Part shown: positions 14,224-22,273 of the stretch, piece by piece
Layout of the letters: each line of letters starts with the position of its first letter
How positions within the stretch are numbered: position 1 is the first letter of the stretch
From: Anaerolineales bacterium
GTDB lineage: Bacteria; Chloroflexota; Anaerolineae; Anaerolineales; Villigracilaceae
Reading direction: 5' to 3'
Assembly: GCA_016928525.1 (NCBI GenBank)
Contig: JAFGKO010000189.1
Location: 1-39,438, forward strand
Length of the DNA stretch: 39,438 bases
The notes under the pieces: model-generated
Databases searched by the model: none
The model's input: only the letters and a program-made list of their open reading frames with translations
What the model was told of the DNA's origin: nothing
Made by a program: the position numbers and the translations under genes

Positions 14224-15405
14224 TTATCTCTCAATGAATTGGACTCGGCGATTGTAGAAATTCAAAATGACTGAAGTCAACAGACTCATGGCCAAGTACG
14301 TTGCCATAACCATAACGAAAACGGGCACCGCGCGACCGGCCTGATTGATGGTGATCTTTCCCACTGCAAAGAGTTCCTGAAAACCGATGGTTAGAGCAAG
14401 GCTGGAGTTCTTTGCAAGGTTCAGGTATTGGCTGATCAATGGCGGGATCACAACTCGTAATGCTTGAGGAATGACGATCAAGCCCAGGACCTGGTTACTG
14501 CGTAATCCCAAAGCTCTGGCCGCCTCCACCTGTCCTTTACGGACGGCTAGAATGCCACCGCGAATAACCTCAGCGATAAAAGCAGCCGTGTAAATAGTAA
14601 GACCTATCAACATAGTACTGAACTCAGGCGTCAGACGTAAGCCACCTTGGAAGTTGAATCCCTGTAGAACGGGGACATCCAACCTGAGAGGCGAGCCTCC
14701 TGAGACAAACCAGCCAATAACAGGCATGAAAATAAAGATCACCAGACTCACCCAACCAAAATACGTCTCGCGCCCTGTCCTCTCACGGATGCGGCGCAAC
14801 ACATTCCAGACAATGCTTGCCAATACCGCGCCGGCCAGAAGGAATCCCAAAAAGATGCCTCCAGTGTCGGTCAGCCGCGGCCAAGACAGATACAAGCCGC
14901 GTTGGTTCATGAAAATTTGGCCCGGCAGAGCAATGCTTTCTTTCACCGCAGGCATTTTGGAAAAAACTCCGAAGTACAGTAAAAACAACAACACCAGCAA
15001 GGGAATATTTCGATTGAATTCGATAAACGCTAACGCTATGCGACTGACCAACCAGTTTGTGGATAAACGCGCTAGACCAACGATTAGACCCAAAACAGTG
15101 GAAAATATGATCCCCAACACAGAGACCAGGAGAGTATTAATCAAGCCGACCATAAACGCCCGACCAAATGACATGGTCGGCTCATAAGGAATATGTGATT
15201 CCGAAATTGGGAAACCTGCTGGCTCTTTTAAAAAATTATAGGTCAGCGGCATCCCGCGCTGGCGGGTGATCTCTAAAAAATTAACGATGGCCCAATAAAG
15301 AAGACCAAGGATAATAGCCGCAGAGATAACCTGGGCGGCCAGTTTCAGGAAACGCTCATCGCGCCACAGGGGTATCTTTTCACCCGCGCGTACAGTCGTA
15401 GTCAT
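14224..15405 (-). CDS. aapQ: Amino-acid ABC transporter permease (AapQ type)
   Basis: A 393-aa permease of the AapQ/BztB type. It shows the conserved LAFIEFNRNIPLLVLLFLLYFGVF segment, a long loop (about residues 150-230) that is typical for AapQ, IYTAAFIAEVIRGGI, and the EAARALGLRSNQVLGLIVIPQALR loop that contacts the ATPase. It is the first permease after the binding-protein gene; a perfect hairpin separates the two. The ATG at 15405 follows a modest AAGGAA. Confidence 0.93.
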   Translation of the reverse strand: MTTTVRAGEKIPLWRDERFLKLAAQVISAAIILGLLYWAIVNFLEITRQRGMPLTYNFLKEPAGFPISESHIPYEPTMSFGRAFMVGLINTLLVSVLGIIFSTVLGLIVGLARLSTNWLVSRIALAFIEFNRNIPLLVLLFLLYFGVFSKMPAVKESIALPGQIFMNQRGLYLSWPRLTDTGGIFLGFLLAGAVLASIVWNVLRRIRERTGRETYFGWVSLVIFIFMPVIGWFVSGGSPLRLDVPVLQGFNFQGGLRLTPEFSTMLIGLTIYTAAFIAEVIRGGILAVRKGQVEAARALGLRSNQVLGLIVIPQALRVVIPPLISQYLNLAKNSSLALTIGFQELFAVGKITINQAGRAVPVFVMVMATYLAMSLLTSVILNFYNRRVQFIER

Positions 15406-15441
15406 TTAGCTTCATTTCCTTGTGCAGAATACAAAATGAAA

Positions 15442-15478
15442 GTTTGTGTGCAGCCTAAAAACCAGGCTGCACACAAAC
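15442..15478 (-). terminator. Intercistronic hairpin between binding protein and permease genes
   Basis: A perfect 15-base stem, GTTTGTGTGCAGCCT at 15442-15456 with its complement at 15464-15478 around a 7-base loop, starts 14 bases after the binding-protein stop. On the minus strand it is followed by TTTCATTTTG, a weak T-run. Partial termination or 3'-end protection here would make more binding protein than permease, the usual ratio in ABC importers. Confidence 0.7.
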
Positions 15479-15492
15479 AAGCAAAGCTTGTA

Positions 15493-16650
15493 CTATCTGA
15501 CCGGTGGCGCGTAGATCAAGCCACCATTCGACCAGAGCTCATTCAGGCCGCGATCCAGGGTGAAAGCAATACCCGCCTCGCCAAAGTAACGATCATAGAT
15601 CTCACCGTAGTTACCGACGGCGGCAATGGCATTCGCCAACGCATCGGGATCCGTGCCCAGGAGAGAATATCCCCAGTCACCTTCAGCGCCAAGCAAAGCG
15701 CGGACGTTTGCATCCGAACTTGCTTTCATTTCCTCAACATTTGCAGAAGTGATGCCATACTCCTCGGCATTGATCAAGGCCCACATAACCGTTTTGACTA
15801 AGTCAGCCCATTGCTCATCTCCAGCTGGGACTGCCGGGGTCAGAGGTTCCTTCGAGACAGTGATGTCCAGGATGATGTGAGCGTCGGGATTGGCAAAACC
15901 GGCGCGGACAGCAGCTAATTGCGACTTGTCACTGGTAGCAACGTCGCAGCGGCCCTCTTCATAAGCGCCGTAGACTGCTGAGGTTTCCTCAAAGGTTACC
16001 GCCTCATAGGTTACGCCAGCATCGGCAAAGGTAGTAGCCAAGTTCCTCTCAGTTGTCGTTCCGGTAGTCACACAAACGGTTGCTCCATCCATATCTTCCA
16101 CAGATTGGATGCCACTATCAGCGCCTACCAGGAAGCCTTGCCCATCGTAGAACATGATCCAGGTGAAGGTACCCCACTCAGCCTCACGCTTGGATGTCAA
16201 AGTCATGTTGCGAGCAACCAAATCAACTTCCCCCGTCTGCAGGACAGGGCCACGATCAGCAGCAGTGATCGGCACGGCCTCAATCGCTTCGGGATCACCT
16301 AGCACGGCGGCGGCAACCGCACGGCAAAGGTCAATGTCAAAGCCGATGTTGCGACCATTTTCATCCAGGTAGCCGAAACCAAGCAGCTCAGTGTGCACAC
16401 CACAAACCAACTCACCGCGTTCGCGCACACGCGCAGCTATAGTTCCGTAACCACCCGCCTGTGCGGCAGGAGCAGGCCCCTCGGTAGTACCGGGTTCTTC
16501 AGTGGGCTCGGTGGGTTCAGGTTCGACGGGAGCAGGCTCAGCTGAAGTAGGCTCGGCAGGTGCAGGCTCAGCAGTTGCACCGCTTCCACAGGCTGCAAGT
16601 AGAAGGCTGCTCACCACAAGAACAGAAAGTAAAGCAAGTAACTTTCGCAT
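15493..16650 (-). CDS. aapJ: Amino-acid ABC transporter substrate-binding lipoprotein
   Basis: A 385-aa binding lipoprotein. Signal and lipobox MRKLLALLSVLVVSSLLLAAC place the lipidated cysteine near residue 21. A low-complexity linker of about 40 Ala/Pro/Glu/Thr residues follows, encoded by short imperfect DNA repeats (about 16460-16590). The binding domain begins TIAARVRERGELVCGV and shows AapJ/BztA features: GFDIDLCRAVAAAVLG, VDLVARNMTLTSKREAEWG, GATVCVTTGTTTERNL. The true start is the ATG at 16650 (AAGGAGGAGAAA before it); the frame can extend to 16701 but that is not needed. It captures amino acids for the AapQMP transporter. Confidence 0.95.
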   Translation of the reverse strand: MRKLLALLSVLVVSSLLLAACGSGATAEPAPAEPTSAEPAPVEPEPTEPTEEPGTTEGPAPAAQAGGYGTIAARVRERGELVCGVHTELLGFGYLDENGRNIGFDIDLCRAVAAAVLGDPEAIEAVPITAADRGPVLQTGEVDLVARNMTLTSKREAEWGTFTWIMFYDGQGFLVGADSGIQSVEDMDGATVCVTTGTTTERNLATTFADAGVTYEAVTFEETSAVYGAYEEGRCDVATSDKSQLAAVRAGFANPDAHIILDITVSKEPLTPAVPAGDEQWADLVKTVMWALINAEEYGITSANVEEMKASSDANVRALLGAEGDWGYSLLGTDPDALANAIAAVGNYGEIYDRYFGEAGIAFTLDRGLNELWSNGGLIYAPPVR

Positions 16651-16681
16651 TTTCTCCTCCTTAGAGAATCGAATCTTGTCG

Positions 16682-16717
16682 TTATTCGTTGTACAGAGCA
16701 CAATTTTTTAACATCAT
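16682..16717 (-). CDS. Possible 11-codon leader ORF upstream of aapJ
   Basis: In the transcript leader, AGGAGG stands 11 bases before ATG-ATG, which opens the short frame MMLKNCALYNE and stops at 16682, 32 bases before the binding-protein ATG. A ribosome-site-like AGGAGG this good seldom occurs by chance, but the spacing is long and no clear attenuator follows. It may be a leader peptide or simply a purine-rich stretch. Confidence 0.2.
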   Translation of the reverse strand: MMLKNCALYNE

Positions 16718-16748
16718 TTTCCGTTCCACCTCCTAATACCATAAATCA

Positions 16749-16811
16749 GTGTGGATCACACAACCCACACCATCTTAAAAGATGATTATAGTGAAAATTT
16801 TAGAGAAACAA
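16749..16811 (-). promoter_or_regulatory. Probable promoter and dyads upstream of aapJ
   Basis: On the minus strand TTGTTT (16811-16806) and TATAAT (16790-16785) are 15 bases apart. Just downstream lie CATCTT/AAGATG (16771-16784) and GTGTGG/CCACAC (16749-16770), two dyads that could bind a regulator or fold in the 5' leader. The promoter spacing is short, so it may need an activator. Confidence 0.4.
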
Positions 16812-16840
16812 AGGTGAAATCGAGCGGTTTTATAGATTTT

Positions 16841-17344
16841 TTATGGAGAATTTGGCGTGCTGATTGGAGCCAGGCGCGCATTTGTCAAGCGAATCAACGC
16901 TTCGACTGGCAGGCGGACGTTCAAACCGCGCTGCCCGCCCGAGACATGGATCTCAGCCTGCTCTCGCGCCGAGACATCCAACACAACCTGAAAGCCTTTG
17001 TTGAGCAATGCTAAAGGGGAAATCCCCCCTGCCTGCAGACCGGTCAAGGCCTCGGCTTCACGCTCGGTGGGTAGATATACTTTTTTCTCACCCAGGAACG
17101 CAGCCAGGGCCTTCAGGTCCACTTGATTGGGCCCAGGGATGACGACCAGAAGGGGCTTTTTGCCGGTTGATTTTTCACGAGTCACGACAATGGTTTTGTA
17201 AACGGTAGCAGGATGGACGTCCAGTAGACGAGCCGCTTCGAGCGCCCCCAATTTCTCGGGAGGCAACTCAAAAGCGGCATAGGGAATTTTGCGTAAGTCC
17301 AGCAGTCGCGTCACATTGTTGACAATCGGCATCTTGACATCCAT
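16841..17344 (-). CDS. ybaK: YbaK/ProX-family aminoacyl-tRNA deacylase
   Basis: A 167-aa YbaK-family protein, which hydrolyses mischarged tRNA such as Cys-tRNA(Pro). The family pattern is present: NNVTRLLDLRKIPY, then PATVYKTIVV with the conserved Lys50, LLVVIPGPNQVDLKALAAFLG, and GLQAGGISPLALLNKGFQVVLD. The GGISP stretch is the specificity loop of YbaK. The frame may start at 17344 or at the ATG at 17332. The gene is transcribed away from the cyclic-nucleotide-binding gene and ends next to the aapJ promoter region. Catalysis in this family does not use a classical nucleophile; the lysine and the GxxxP loop are what one looks for. Confidence 0.92.
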   Translation of the reverse strand: MDVKMPIVNNVTRLLDLRKIPYAAFELPPEKLGALEAARLLDVHPATVYKTIVVTREKSTGKKPLLVVIPGPNQVDLKALAAFLGEKKVYLPTEREAEALTGLQAGGISPLALLNKGFQVVLDVSAREQAEIHVSGGQRGLNVRLPVEALIRLTNARLAPISTPNSP

Positions 17345-17361
17345 GCTATACTATTTACAAT
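17334..17361 (+). promoter_or_regulatory. Promoter of the cyclic-nucleotide-binding gene
   Basis: TTGACA at 17334-17339 and TACAAT at 17356-17361 are 16 bases apart, 33 bases before the ATG at 17394. The -35 lies inside the start of ybaK, so the two divergent genes share this short region. Confidence 0.55.
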
Positions 17362-17393
17362 TATTCTACCCTATTGTTATCAGGAGAGAAATC

Positions 17394-17846
17394 ATGGCAA
17401 CCAACGCACCGCTTTCTGAATTCCCCCTTTTTAGAAACCTGCCGGCTGATTTGCTTGAGAAAATCGCAAAACTGGGTGAAGAAAAAACTTATGCGCAGGG
17501 CGACTCCATCTTCCGGGAAGGCGAAAAAGCAGACAAGTTGCACTTTTTACTGACGGGTGATATCGTCCTCAAGGTAAAACTTACTTCACGGCCAGAGAGC
17601 ATCACGGTTTCAGCAGTCAGCCAGAGGTATGAAAGCTTTGGTTGGTCTGGCATTGTGCCGCCATATCATTACACTGCAACCGGGATTTGCGAAACGGATT
17701 GCAAAGTTTTGACGATCCCGGGCGAGAGCTTTATGAAGTTATTGGATGAAAATCCGACAGCGGGCTTTACCATCATGAAACGGCTTACCGAACTTGTTGC
17801 CAGTCGCCTGCGTAATAGTCGCCAGGCCCTGCTCAAGACACTCTAG
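17394..17846 (+). CDS. Stand-alone cyclic-nucleotide-binding domain protein
   Basis: A 150-aa protein made of one CNBD: LFRNLPADLLEKIAKLGEEKTY, the beta-roll start GDSIFREGEKADKLHFLLTGDIVLK, and a final helix ending RLRNSRQALLKTL. In CRP-type proteins a DNA-binding helix-turn-helix follows; here the protein ends after the long helix, so it is not a normal transcription factor. The classical cNMP phosphate-binding signature (GE...RSA) is replaced by YESFGWSGIVPPYHYT, so ligand binding is doubtful. AGGAGAGAAATC precedes the chosen ATG; an upstream ATG at 17289 would read through the divergent gene. A membrane protein follows 8 bases later and may be its partner. Confidence 0.85.
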   Translation: MATNAPLSEFPLFRNLPADLLEKIAKLGEEKTYAQGDSIFREGEKADKLHFLLTGDIVLKVKLTSRPESITVSAVSQRYESFGWSGIVPPYHYTATGICETDCKVLTIPGESFMKLLDENPTAGFTIMKRLTELVASRLRNSRQALLKTL

Positions 17847-17854
17847 AGAGTCGA

Positions 17855-18211
17855 ATGCCCGGCAACAATCAGGAACTGGAACGGCTGAAACGACTTCGCC
17901 AGAGTCAACTTGCGGAGCGCGATCCGCTCGTCAAGCAGCGCCAGTTTCAGCGGGCCAGCGCCCAACGCGAAAAAAGAATCAAGAAACCATACTCCTTGGG
18001 CAAAATGTGGAAAGACATTCCTCACGCATGGAAAGGTTTCTTCTATGGACTATTGCTGGGCACCGTAGTTTTGCTGATCGTCCCAACGTTTTGGGTTTCG
18101 CCATGGGCGATTCCTTGCTCGGCAACGGCTATCGTTGTCTTTGCTATTTTTGGCGTTATGCTGGGCCGGGCCATTGACACTCGGGAAAACATCAAAGACC
18201 TGATGCGTTAA
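17855..18211 (+). CDS. Two-helix membrane protein of unknown function
   Basis: A 118-aa protein. Residues 1-55 are strongly basic and helical (LERLKRLRQSQLAERD, QREKRIKKP), then two membrane helices (about 62-80 and 85-103) and a short cytoplasmic tail. It lies 8 bases after the cyclic-nucleotide-binding gene and ends at a terminator, forming a two-gene unit with it. The charged N-terminal part might contact the CNBD protein or nucleic acid. I recognise no family. Confidence 0.75.
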   Translation: MPGNNQELERLKRLRQSQLAERDPLVKQRQFQRASAQREKRIKKPYSLGKMWKDIPHAWKGFFYGLLLGTVVLLIVPTFWVSPWAIPCSATAIVVFAIFGVMLGRAIDTRENIKDLMR

Positions 18212-18232
18212 AAAATGGTAAAAACAGCATGC

Positions 18233-18257
18233 AAAGCCTGTCTACGGACAGGCTTTT
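18233..18257 (+). terminator. Intrinsic terminator before rel
   Basis: AAAGCCTGTC at 18233-18242 pairs with GACAGGCTTT at 18247-18256 over a 4-base loop and is followed by TTATAG. It separates the CNBD/membrane pair from rel. A -10-like TACAAT lies just after it, so rel may have its own promoter. Confidence 0.75.
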
Positions 18258-18277
18258 ATAGAATACAATAAGATCGA

Positions 18278-20506
18278 ATGAAAACATCGTCCATGACTGT
18301 ACCGCTCGAAGGCTTGCTAGAGCGACTCCCGGGAACTTACAGCCTGGCTGACCGGGAGTTGGTTCAACGCGCCTATCGAATGGCGGAAGAGGCTCATCGG
18401 GAACAAAAGCGCAATTCCGGCGAGCCTTACATCAGCCATTGCCTGGCGGTAGCCAATATCCTGGCAGATTTGCGCGTGCCTCCGGAGGTCATTGCCGCGG
18501 GATTGCTGCACGATACCGTCGAAGACACCGATGTCACGCTGGAAGACATCCGCCGCGATTTTGGAGAGGTGGTCGCCAGCTTAGTGGACGGCGTGACCAA
18601 GCTCTCCAATCTGCCGCGTGTCAGCCACAACGGACAGGACATCAAAGGCCAGGCAGAGCAGGCCAACGAGGAAGTGGAACTGCTCAAACCACAATCGCCA
18701 TTAGGTCGCCGTCCCGATGTGGTCTCTGAAACGCTGCGCAAGACATTCCTGGCCATGGGCGATGACGTGCGTGTCGTGCTCATCAAGCTGGCCGACCGTT
18801 TGCACAACATGCGTACTCTAGGGTATATGCCAGAAGAGAAGCGCCGCCGCATTGGCAAGCAAACGCTCGAAATCTACGCCCCACTTGCCAACCGGTTGGG
18901 AATCTGGCAAATCAAGTGGGAACTGGAAGACCTGGCATTCCGGTATGTCGACCCGGACAAGTATAAGGAAATCGCTGACCAACTGGCTGAACGCCGCCCA
19001 GACCGTGAAGCGCAAGTCAGCCAAATTGTAGACAAACTCAAACTCTTGTTGACGCAGAACAACATCCTCGTTGAAATCAGCGGACGCCCGAAGCACATCT
19101 ACTCCATATTCCGCAAGATGCAGAAAAAAGGCAAGTCGTTCGATCTGGTGCGCGACCTGCGCGCCGTGCGCCTCATCGTTCCAGACGTCCCATCCTGCTA
19201 TGCCACCCTGGGCCTGATCCATACCCACTGGCGGCCCATCCCCGGCGAATTCGATGATTACATCGCCGCGCCAAAAGACAACTTCTATCAATCCCTGCAC
19301 ACAGCGGTCATCTACGATGATGGCAAACCCCTGGAAGTGCAGATACGCACCGCAGAGATGCACCAGAACGCCGAGTATGGCATCGCCGCGCATTGGAAGT
19401 ATAAGGAAGGGACACCGCGTGACAAGTCCTACGAACAACGCATCACCTGGCTGCGAAAAATGATGGAATGGCGCAGCGACGTGGACGACGCGCAGGAATT
19501 CGTCGAGAGCATGAAATCCGATGTGTTCCAGGATCGCGTCTACATTTTTACCCCCCGCGGCGACATCATCGACCTGCCGGGCGGCTCGACGCCGATCGAT
19601 TTCGCCTACCACATCCACACCGACATCGGTCACCGCTGCCGGGGTGCGCGGGTTAACGGCAAACTCGTCCCGCTGGAATACGAGCTGAAAACTGGCGACC
19701 AGGTCGAAATCCTGACTGCGAAGCGTGGCGGTCCCAGCCGGGACTGGTTGAACTCCAACCTTGGATTGATCAAGACGCAACGCGCGCGCGCCAAGATCAA
19801 AGTCTGGTTCAAGAAACAGGATTACGAACAGAACCTGTCTTCCGGGCGCAACATCCTCGAACGCGAATTGGGACGGCTGGGGATCGGCGAAAAGACCAAT
19901 TTCGAAAAGCTGGCGCGTGGATTGGAGTTCCGCACTCCAGATGATCTATATGTGGCCCTGGGCACCGGCGACCTGTCTGTCAGCAAGATCGTCAAAAAAC
20001 TGTCGGAAGACGAAGAAAACGCCGATATCCTGACAGCCAGCGCGCCTGCCAGCGAAACATCATCGGCGGATGCTGTTGACGTCGTTGGCCTGAAAGGCCT
20101 GCTCACAAACATAGCCAAGTGCTGCAACCCCACTCCCGGCGACGAGATCGTAGGCTATATCACGCGCGGACGCGGCGCTACAGTCCACCGCCAGGACTGT
20201 CCCAACATCCTGCGCATGCGTGAGCGCGAACGGCTGGTAGCTGTCTCCTGGGGCTCGCGCGAGCACACCTATTCTGTGCCGGTGCGCATCCACGCGTATG
20301 ACCGCCAGGGATTGATGGGAGATATCTCCAGCCTGCTCAACAACGAAGGCATCAATATCGCGGATGTCAACGTAAAAACCAGTCAGAACCTGGCTGATAT
20401 CAAGTTGGTGATAGAAGTACGCGATATCGAGCAACTCAGTCGCATCTTGACTCGCATCGAAAACCTGCCAAATGTGATGGAAGCGCAGCGCACGAATCCG
20501 GGGTAA
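18278..20506 (+). CDS. rel: Rel/SpoT-family (p)ppGpp synthetase/hydrolase
   Basis: A 742-aa long RSH protein. The HD hydrolase part holds ISHCLAVANIL (His54), LLHDTVEDTDVT (His78-Asp79) and KLADRLHNMRTL; all look intact. The synthetase part runs from GRPKHIYSIFRKMQKKG to PLEVQIRTAEMHQNAEYG. A TGS domain (DRVYIFTPRGDIIDLPGG), a cysteine motif (AKCCNPTPGDEIVG...HRQDCPN) and a C-terminal ACT domain (VPVRIHAYDRQGLMGDISS) follow. Odd point: the catalytic loop reads EFDD (residues 324-327); bifunctional Rel enzymes usually have RxKD there, and ExDD is typical of monofunctional RelA. It should make and, judging by the HD site, also degrade the alarmone. A second ATG at 18293 is possible. Confidence 0.96.
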   Translation: MKTSSMTVPLEGLLERLPGTYSLADRELVQRAYRMAEEAHREQKRNSGEPYISHCLAVANILADLRVPPEVIAAGLLHDTVEDTDVTLEDIRRDFGEVVASLVDGVTKLSNLPRVSHNGQDIKGQAEQANEEVELLKPQSPLGRRPDVVSETLRKTFLAMGDDVRVVLIKLADRLHNMRTLGYMPEEKRRRIGKQTLEIYAPLANRLGIWQIKWELEDLAFRYVDPDKYKEIADQLAERRPDREAQVSQIVDKLKLLLTQNNILVEISGRPKHIYSIFRKMQKKGKSFDLVRDLRAVRLIVPDVPSCYATLGLIHTHWRPIPGEFDDYIAAPKDNFYQSLHTAVIYDDGKPLEVQIRTAEMHQNAEYGIAAHWKYKEGTPRDKSYEQRITWLRKMMEWRSDVDDAQEFVESMKSDVFQDRVYIFTPRGDIIDLPGGSTPIDFAYHIHTDIGHRCRGARVNGKLVPLEYELKTGDQVEILTAKRGGPSRDWLNSNLGLIKTQRARAKIKVWFKKQDYEQNLSSGRNILERELGRLGIGEKTNFEKLARGLEFRTPDDLYVALGTGDLSVSKIVKKLSEDEENADILTASAPASETSSADAVDVVGLKGLLTNIAKCCNPTPGDEIVGYITRGRGATVHRQDCPNILRMRERERLVAVSWGSREHTYSVPVRIHAYDRQGLMGDISSLLNNEGINIADVNVKTSQNLADIKLVIEVRDIEQLSRILTRIENLPNVMEAQRTNPG

Positions 20507-20510
20507 ACCC

Positions 20511-20574
20511 GATTTACGAATTACGATTTACGAAAAACTTGGTATAATCTCGCCGCCTTGACCCAGGCGGTTTT
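20511..20574 (+). promoter_or_regulatory. Promoter, direct repeat and hairpin before moeA
   Basis: GATTTACGAA occurs twice, at 20511-20520 and 20525-20534. TATAAT lies at 20543-20548. Then CCGCCT (20553-20558) and AGGCGG (20565-20570) form a 6-base stem followed by TTTT directly before the moeA ATG. With this -10, transcription would begin near the hairpin's left arm, so the leader is about 20 bases and has no Shine-Dalgarno sequence. Confidence 0.45.
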
Positions 20575-21825
20575 ATGTCCTTACTCAGCGTCGACGAAGC
20601 GCGCTCGCGCATGCTCTCCCATTTCAAACCCATCGGGACAGCGACCCTGCCCCTGGCGGAATGCGCCCATCGCGTGTTGGCAACAAACGTTTTTGCCCAG
20701 AACGACCTCCCCTCTTTTGACAATTCAGCCATGGATGGCTTTGCCGTTATCGCATCCGACCTGGCGGATGTTGGAACCGCCTCGCCACGGACCCTGAAGG
20801 TGGTCGCCGACATACCAGCTGGTACCAGCCCTGACGTGACCCTTGCCCCCGGGCAGGCTGCGCGCATCATGACCGGTGCCCCCTTGCCAAAAGGCGCGGA
20901 TGCGGTCATCCCGGTTGAAGATACCGACTTCCATGAACGCGCCCCCGGCACACCGGCTCCAAAAACTGTGGCAATTTATAAGCCTCTGCGAGCAGGTGAT
21001 TACGTCCGCGCGCAGGGCACGGATGTGCAGACCGGGCAACCCGTACTCAAAGCCGGGCACAAATTGCGCCCACAGGACCTCGGTCTGTTGGCCATGTTGG
21101 GCATCGCGGAGACACCCGTCTACCGCAAAGCGCGTGTCGCGCTGCTATCCAGCGGGGATGAACTCGTCCCGGTGGATGCGCCCTTACGACCGGGGAAGAT
21201 CCGCGATTCGAACACGTATACCCTGTCAGCATTATTAGAGGATGCCGGGGCAGAAATTCTGAACCTGGGCATTGCCGCCGACCGCCGTGAAGCTGTGGAA
21301 GAATTGCTGGAGAAAGCTGCGGCGCAAGGAGTTGACCTGATCCTGTCTTCGGCCGGGGTGAGCGTAGGCGCGTTCGACTTCATCAAAGATGTGGTCGAAG
21401 TGCAAGGAGAACTCACCTTCTGGCGCGTGAACATGCGTCCGGGCAAGCCGCTGGCCTTTGGCAAGTTCAAGGATATCCCCTTCATTGGATTGCCGGGTAA
21501 CCCGGTTTCGGCCTTTGTCGGTTTCGAGGTCTTTGTACGCCCCGTGCTGGAGCGCATGAGTGGCCTGGAAACGATGGGTACCCAAAAGGGCACAAGCAGG
21601 CCCAGGGTCCGCGTGCAACTCACGGAAAGCATTGCATCTGATGGCAGAGAGAGTTATCTGCGCGCCGAGGTACGCGAGGAAAATGGTATACTGTCCGCTC
21701 GTCTGGCTGGGCATCAGGGCTCCGGGAACTTGCTTTCAATCGTACAGGCAAACGCTTTACTAATTATCCCTGCTGGGGTAAAATCGCTCGCTGCTGGCTC
21801 GGAAGTTGATGCCTGGCTGCTATGA
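20575..21825 (+). CDS. moeA: Molybdopterin molybdotransferase MoeA
   Basis: A 416-aa MoeA/gephyrin E-type protein, which inserts molybdate into adenylylated molybdopterin. Visible features: SLLSVDEARSRMLSHFKP start, ATNVFAQNDLPSFDNSAMDGFAV (substrate region with Asp), the APLPKGADAVIPVEDT segment, LLSSGDELVPVDAPLRPGKIRDSN, the MoaB-like SSAGVSVGAFDFIKDVVE and NMRPGKPLAFGKF, and LPGNPVSAFVGFEVFVRPVL. Length and domain order are normal. It is the only molybdenum-cofactor gene here. It begins 69 bases after rel and probably reads on into the VKOR gene 12 bases downstream. Confidence 0.96.
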   Translation: MSLLSVDEARSRMLSHFKPIGTATLPLAECAHRVLATNVFAQNDLPSFDNSAMDGFAVIASDLADVGTASPRTLKVVADIPAGTSPDVTLAPGQAARIMTGAPLPKGADAVIPVEDTDFHERAPGTPAPKTVAIYKPLRAGDYVRAQGTDVQTGQPVLKAGHKLRPQDLGLLAMLGIAETPVYRKARVALLSSGDELVPVDAPLRPGKIRDSNTYTLSALLEDAGAEILNLGIAADRREAVEELLEKAAAQGVDLILSSAGVSVGAFDFIKDVVEVQGELTFWRVNMRPGKPLAFGKFKDIPFIGLPGNPVSAFVGFEVFVRPVLERMSGLETMGTQKGTSRPRVRVQLTESIASDGRESYLRAEVREENGILSARLAGHQGSGNLLSIVQANALLIIPAGVKSLAAGSEVDAWLL

Positions 21826-21837
21826 CAAAGGAACTTC

Positions 21838-22263
21838 ATGGATAATTGGCTGTATCGCATCTCAGTGATTTTGGTCGTGGTCGGGCTACTCGTCTCAATC
21901 TATATGACCGTATACAAATTGACTGACAATGACGCCATGTGTCTGGGCAGCGGTGACTGTTCCACCGTGAATGCCAGCCGCTACTCGGAAGTGTATGGCA
22001 TCCCGGTTGCAGTTGTTGGCATCGCTGGGTATTTTGCTATATTGCTAGTGCACTGGTACGAACAGCGCGACAAATTCTTTGAAAAGAATGGCCCCATGCT
22101 GATCTTCGGCATGGCGCTGACCGGCTTTTTATTTACGCTTTACCTGATCTATGTCGAATTTGCCATCCTGAAGGCAATCTGTCCATTCTGTCTCGCATCG
22201 CAGATTGCAATGACAATTATTTTCATAATTTCTGTCGTTCGGCTGGTCCGCCAACCCCAATAA
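21838..22263 (+). CDS. VKOR-family disulfide-bond protein
   Basis: A 141-aa four-helix membrane protein of the vitamin K epoxide reductase family. It carries the loop pair Cys35 and Cys41 (AMCLGSGDCSTV) and the active-site CPFC (Cys115/Cys118) at the start of the last helix. The N-terminal helix IYMTVYKLT and the IPVAVVGIAGYFAIL segment fit the family. Bacterial VKOR proteins reoxidise a DsbA-like partner using quinone and so drive disulfide formation outside the membrane. No thioredoxin domain is fused and no dsbA is adjacent. AAAGGAAC precedes the ATG. Confidence 0.92.
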   Translation: MDNWLYRISVILVVVGLLVSIYMTVYKLTDNDAMCLGSGDCSTVNASRYSEVYGIPVAVVGIAGYFAILLVHWYEQRDKFFEKNGPMLIFGMALTGFLFTLYLIYVEFAILKAICPFCLASQIAMTIIFIISVVRLVRQPQ

Positions 22264-22273
22264 GGAGGAAAGT

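Noticed and set aside
16460..16590. Tandem repeat as a mobile or regulatory element
   Set aside because: It encodes the Ala/Pro/Glu linker of the binding lipoprotein in frame; a low-complexity spacer, usual after a lipobox.
18818..19780. Minus-strand ORF of 320 codons inside rel
   Set aside because: Purely antisense to conserved Rel domains; composition of a shadow frame.
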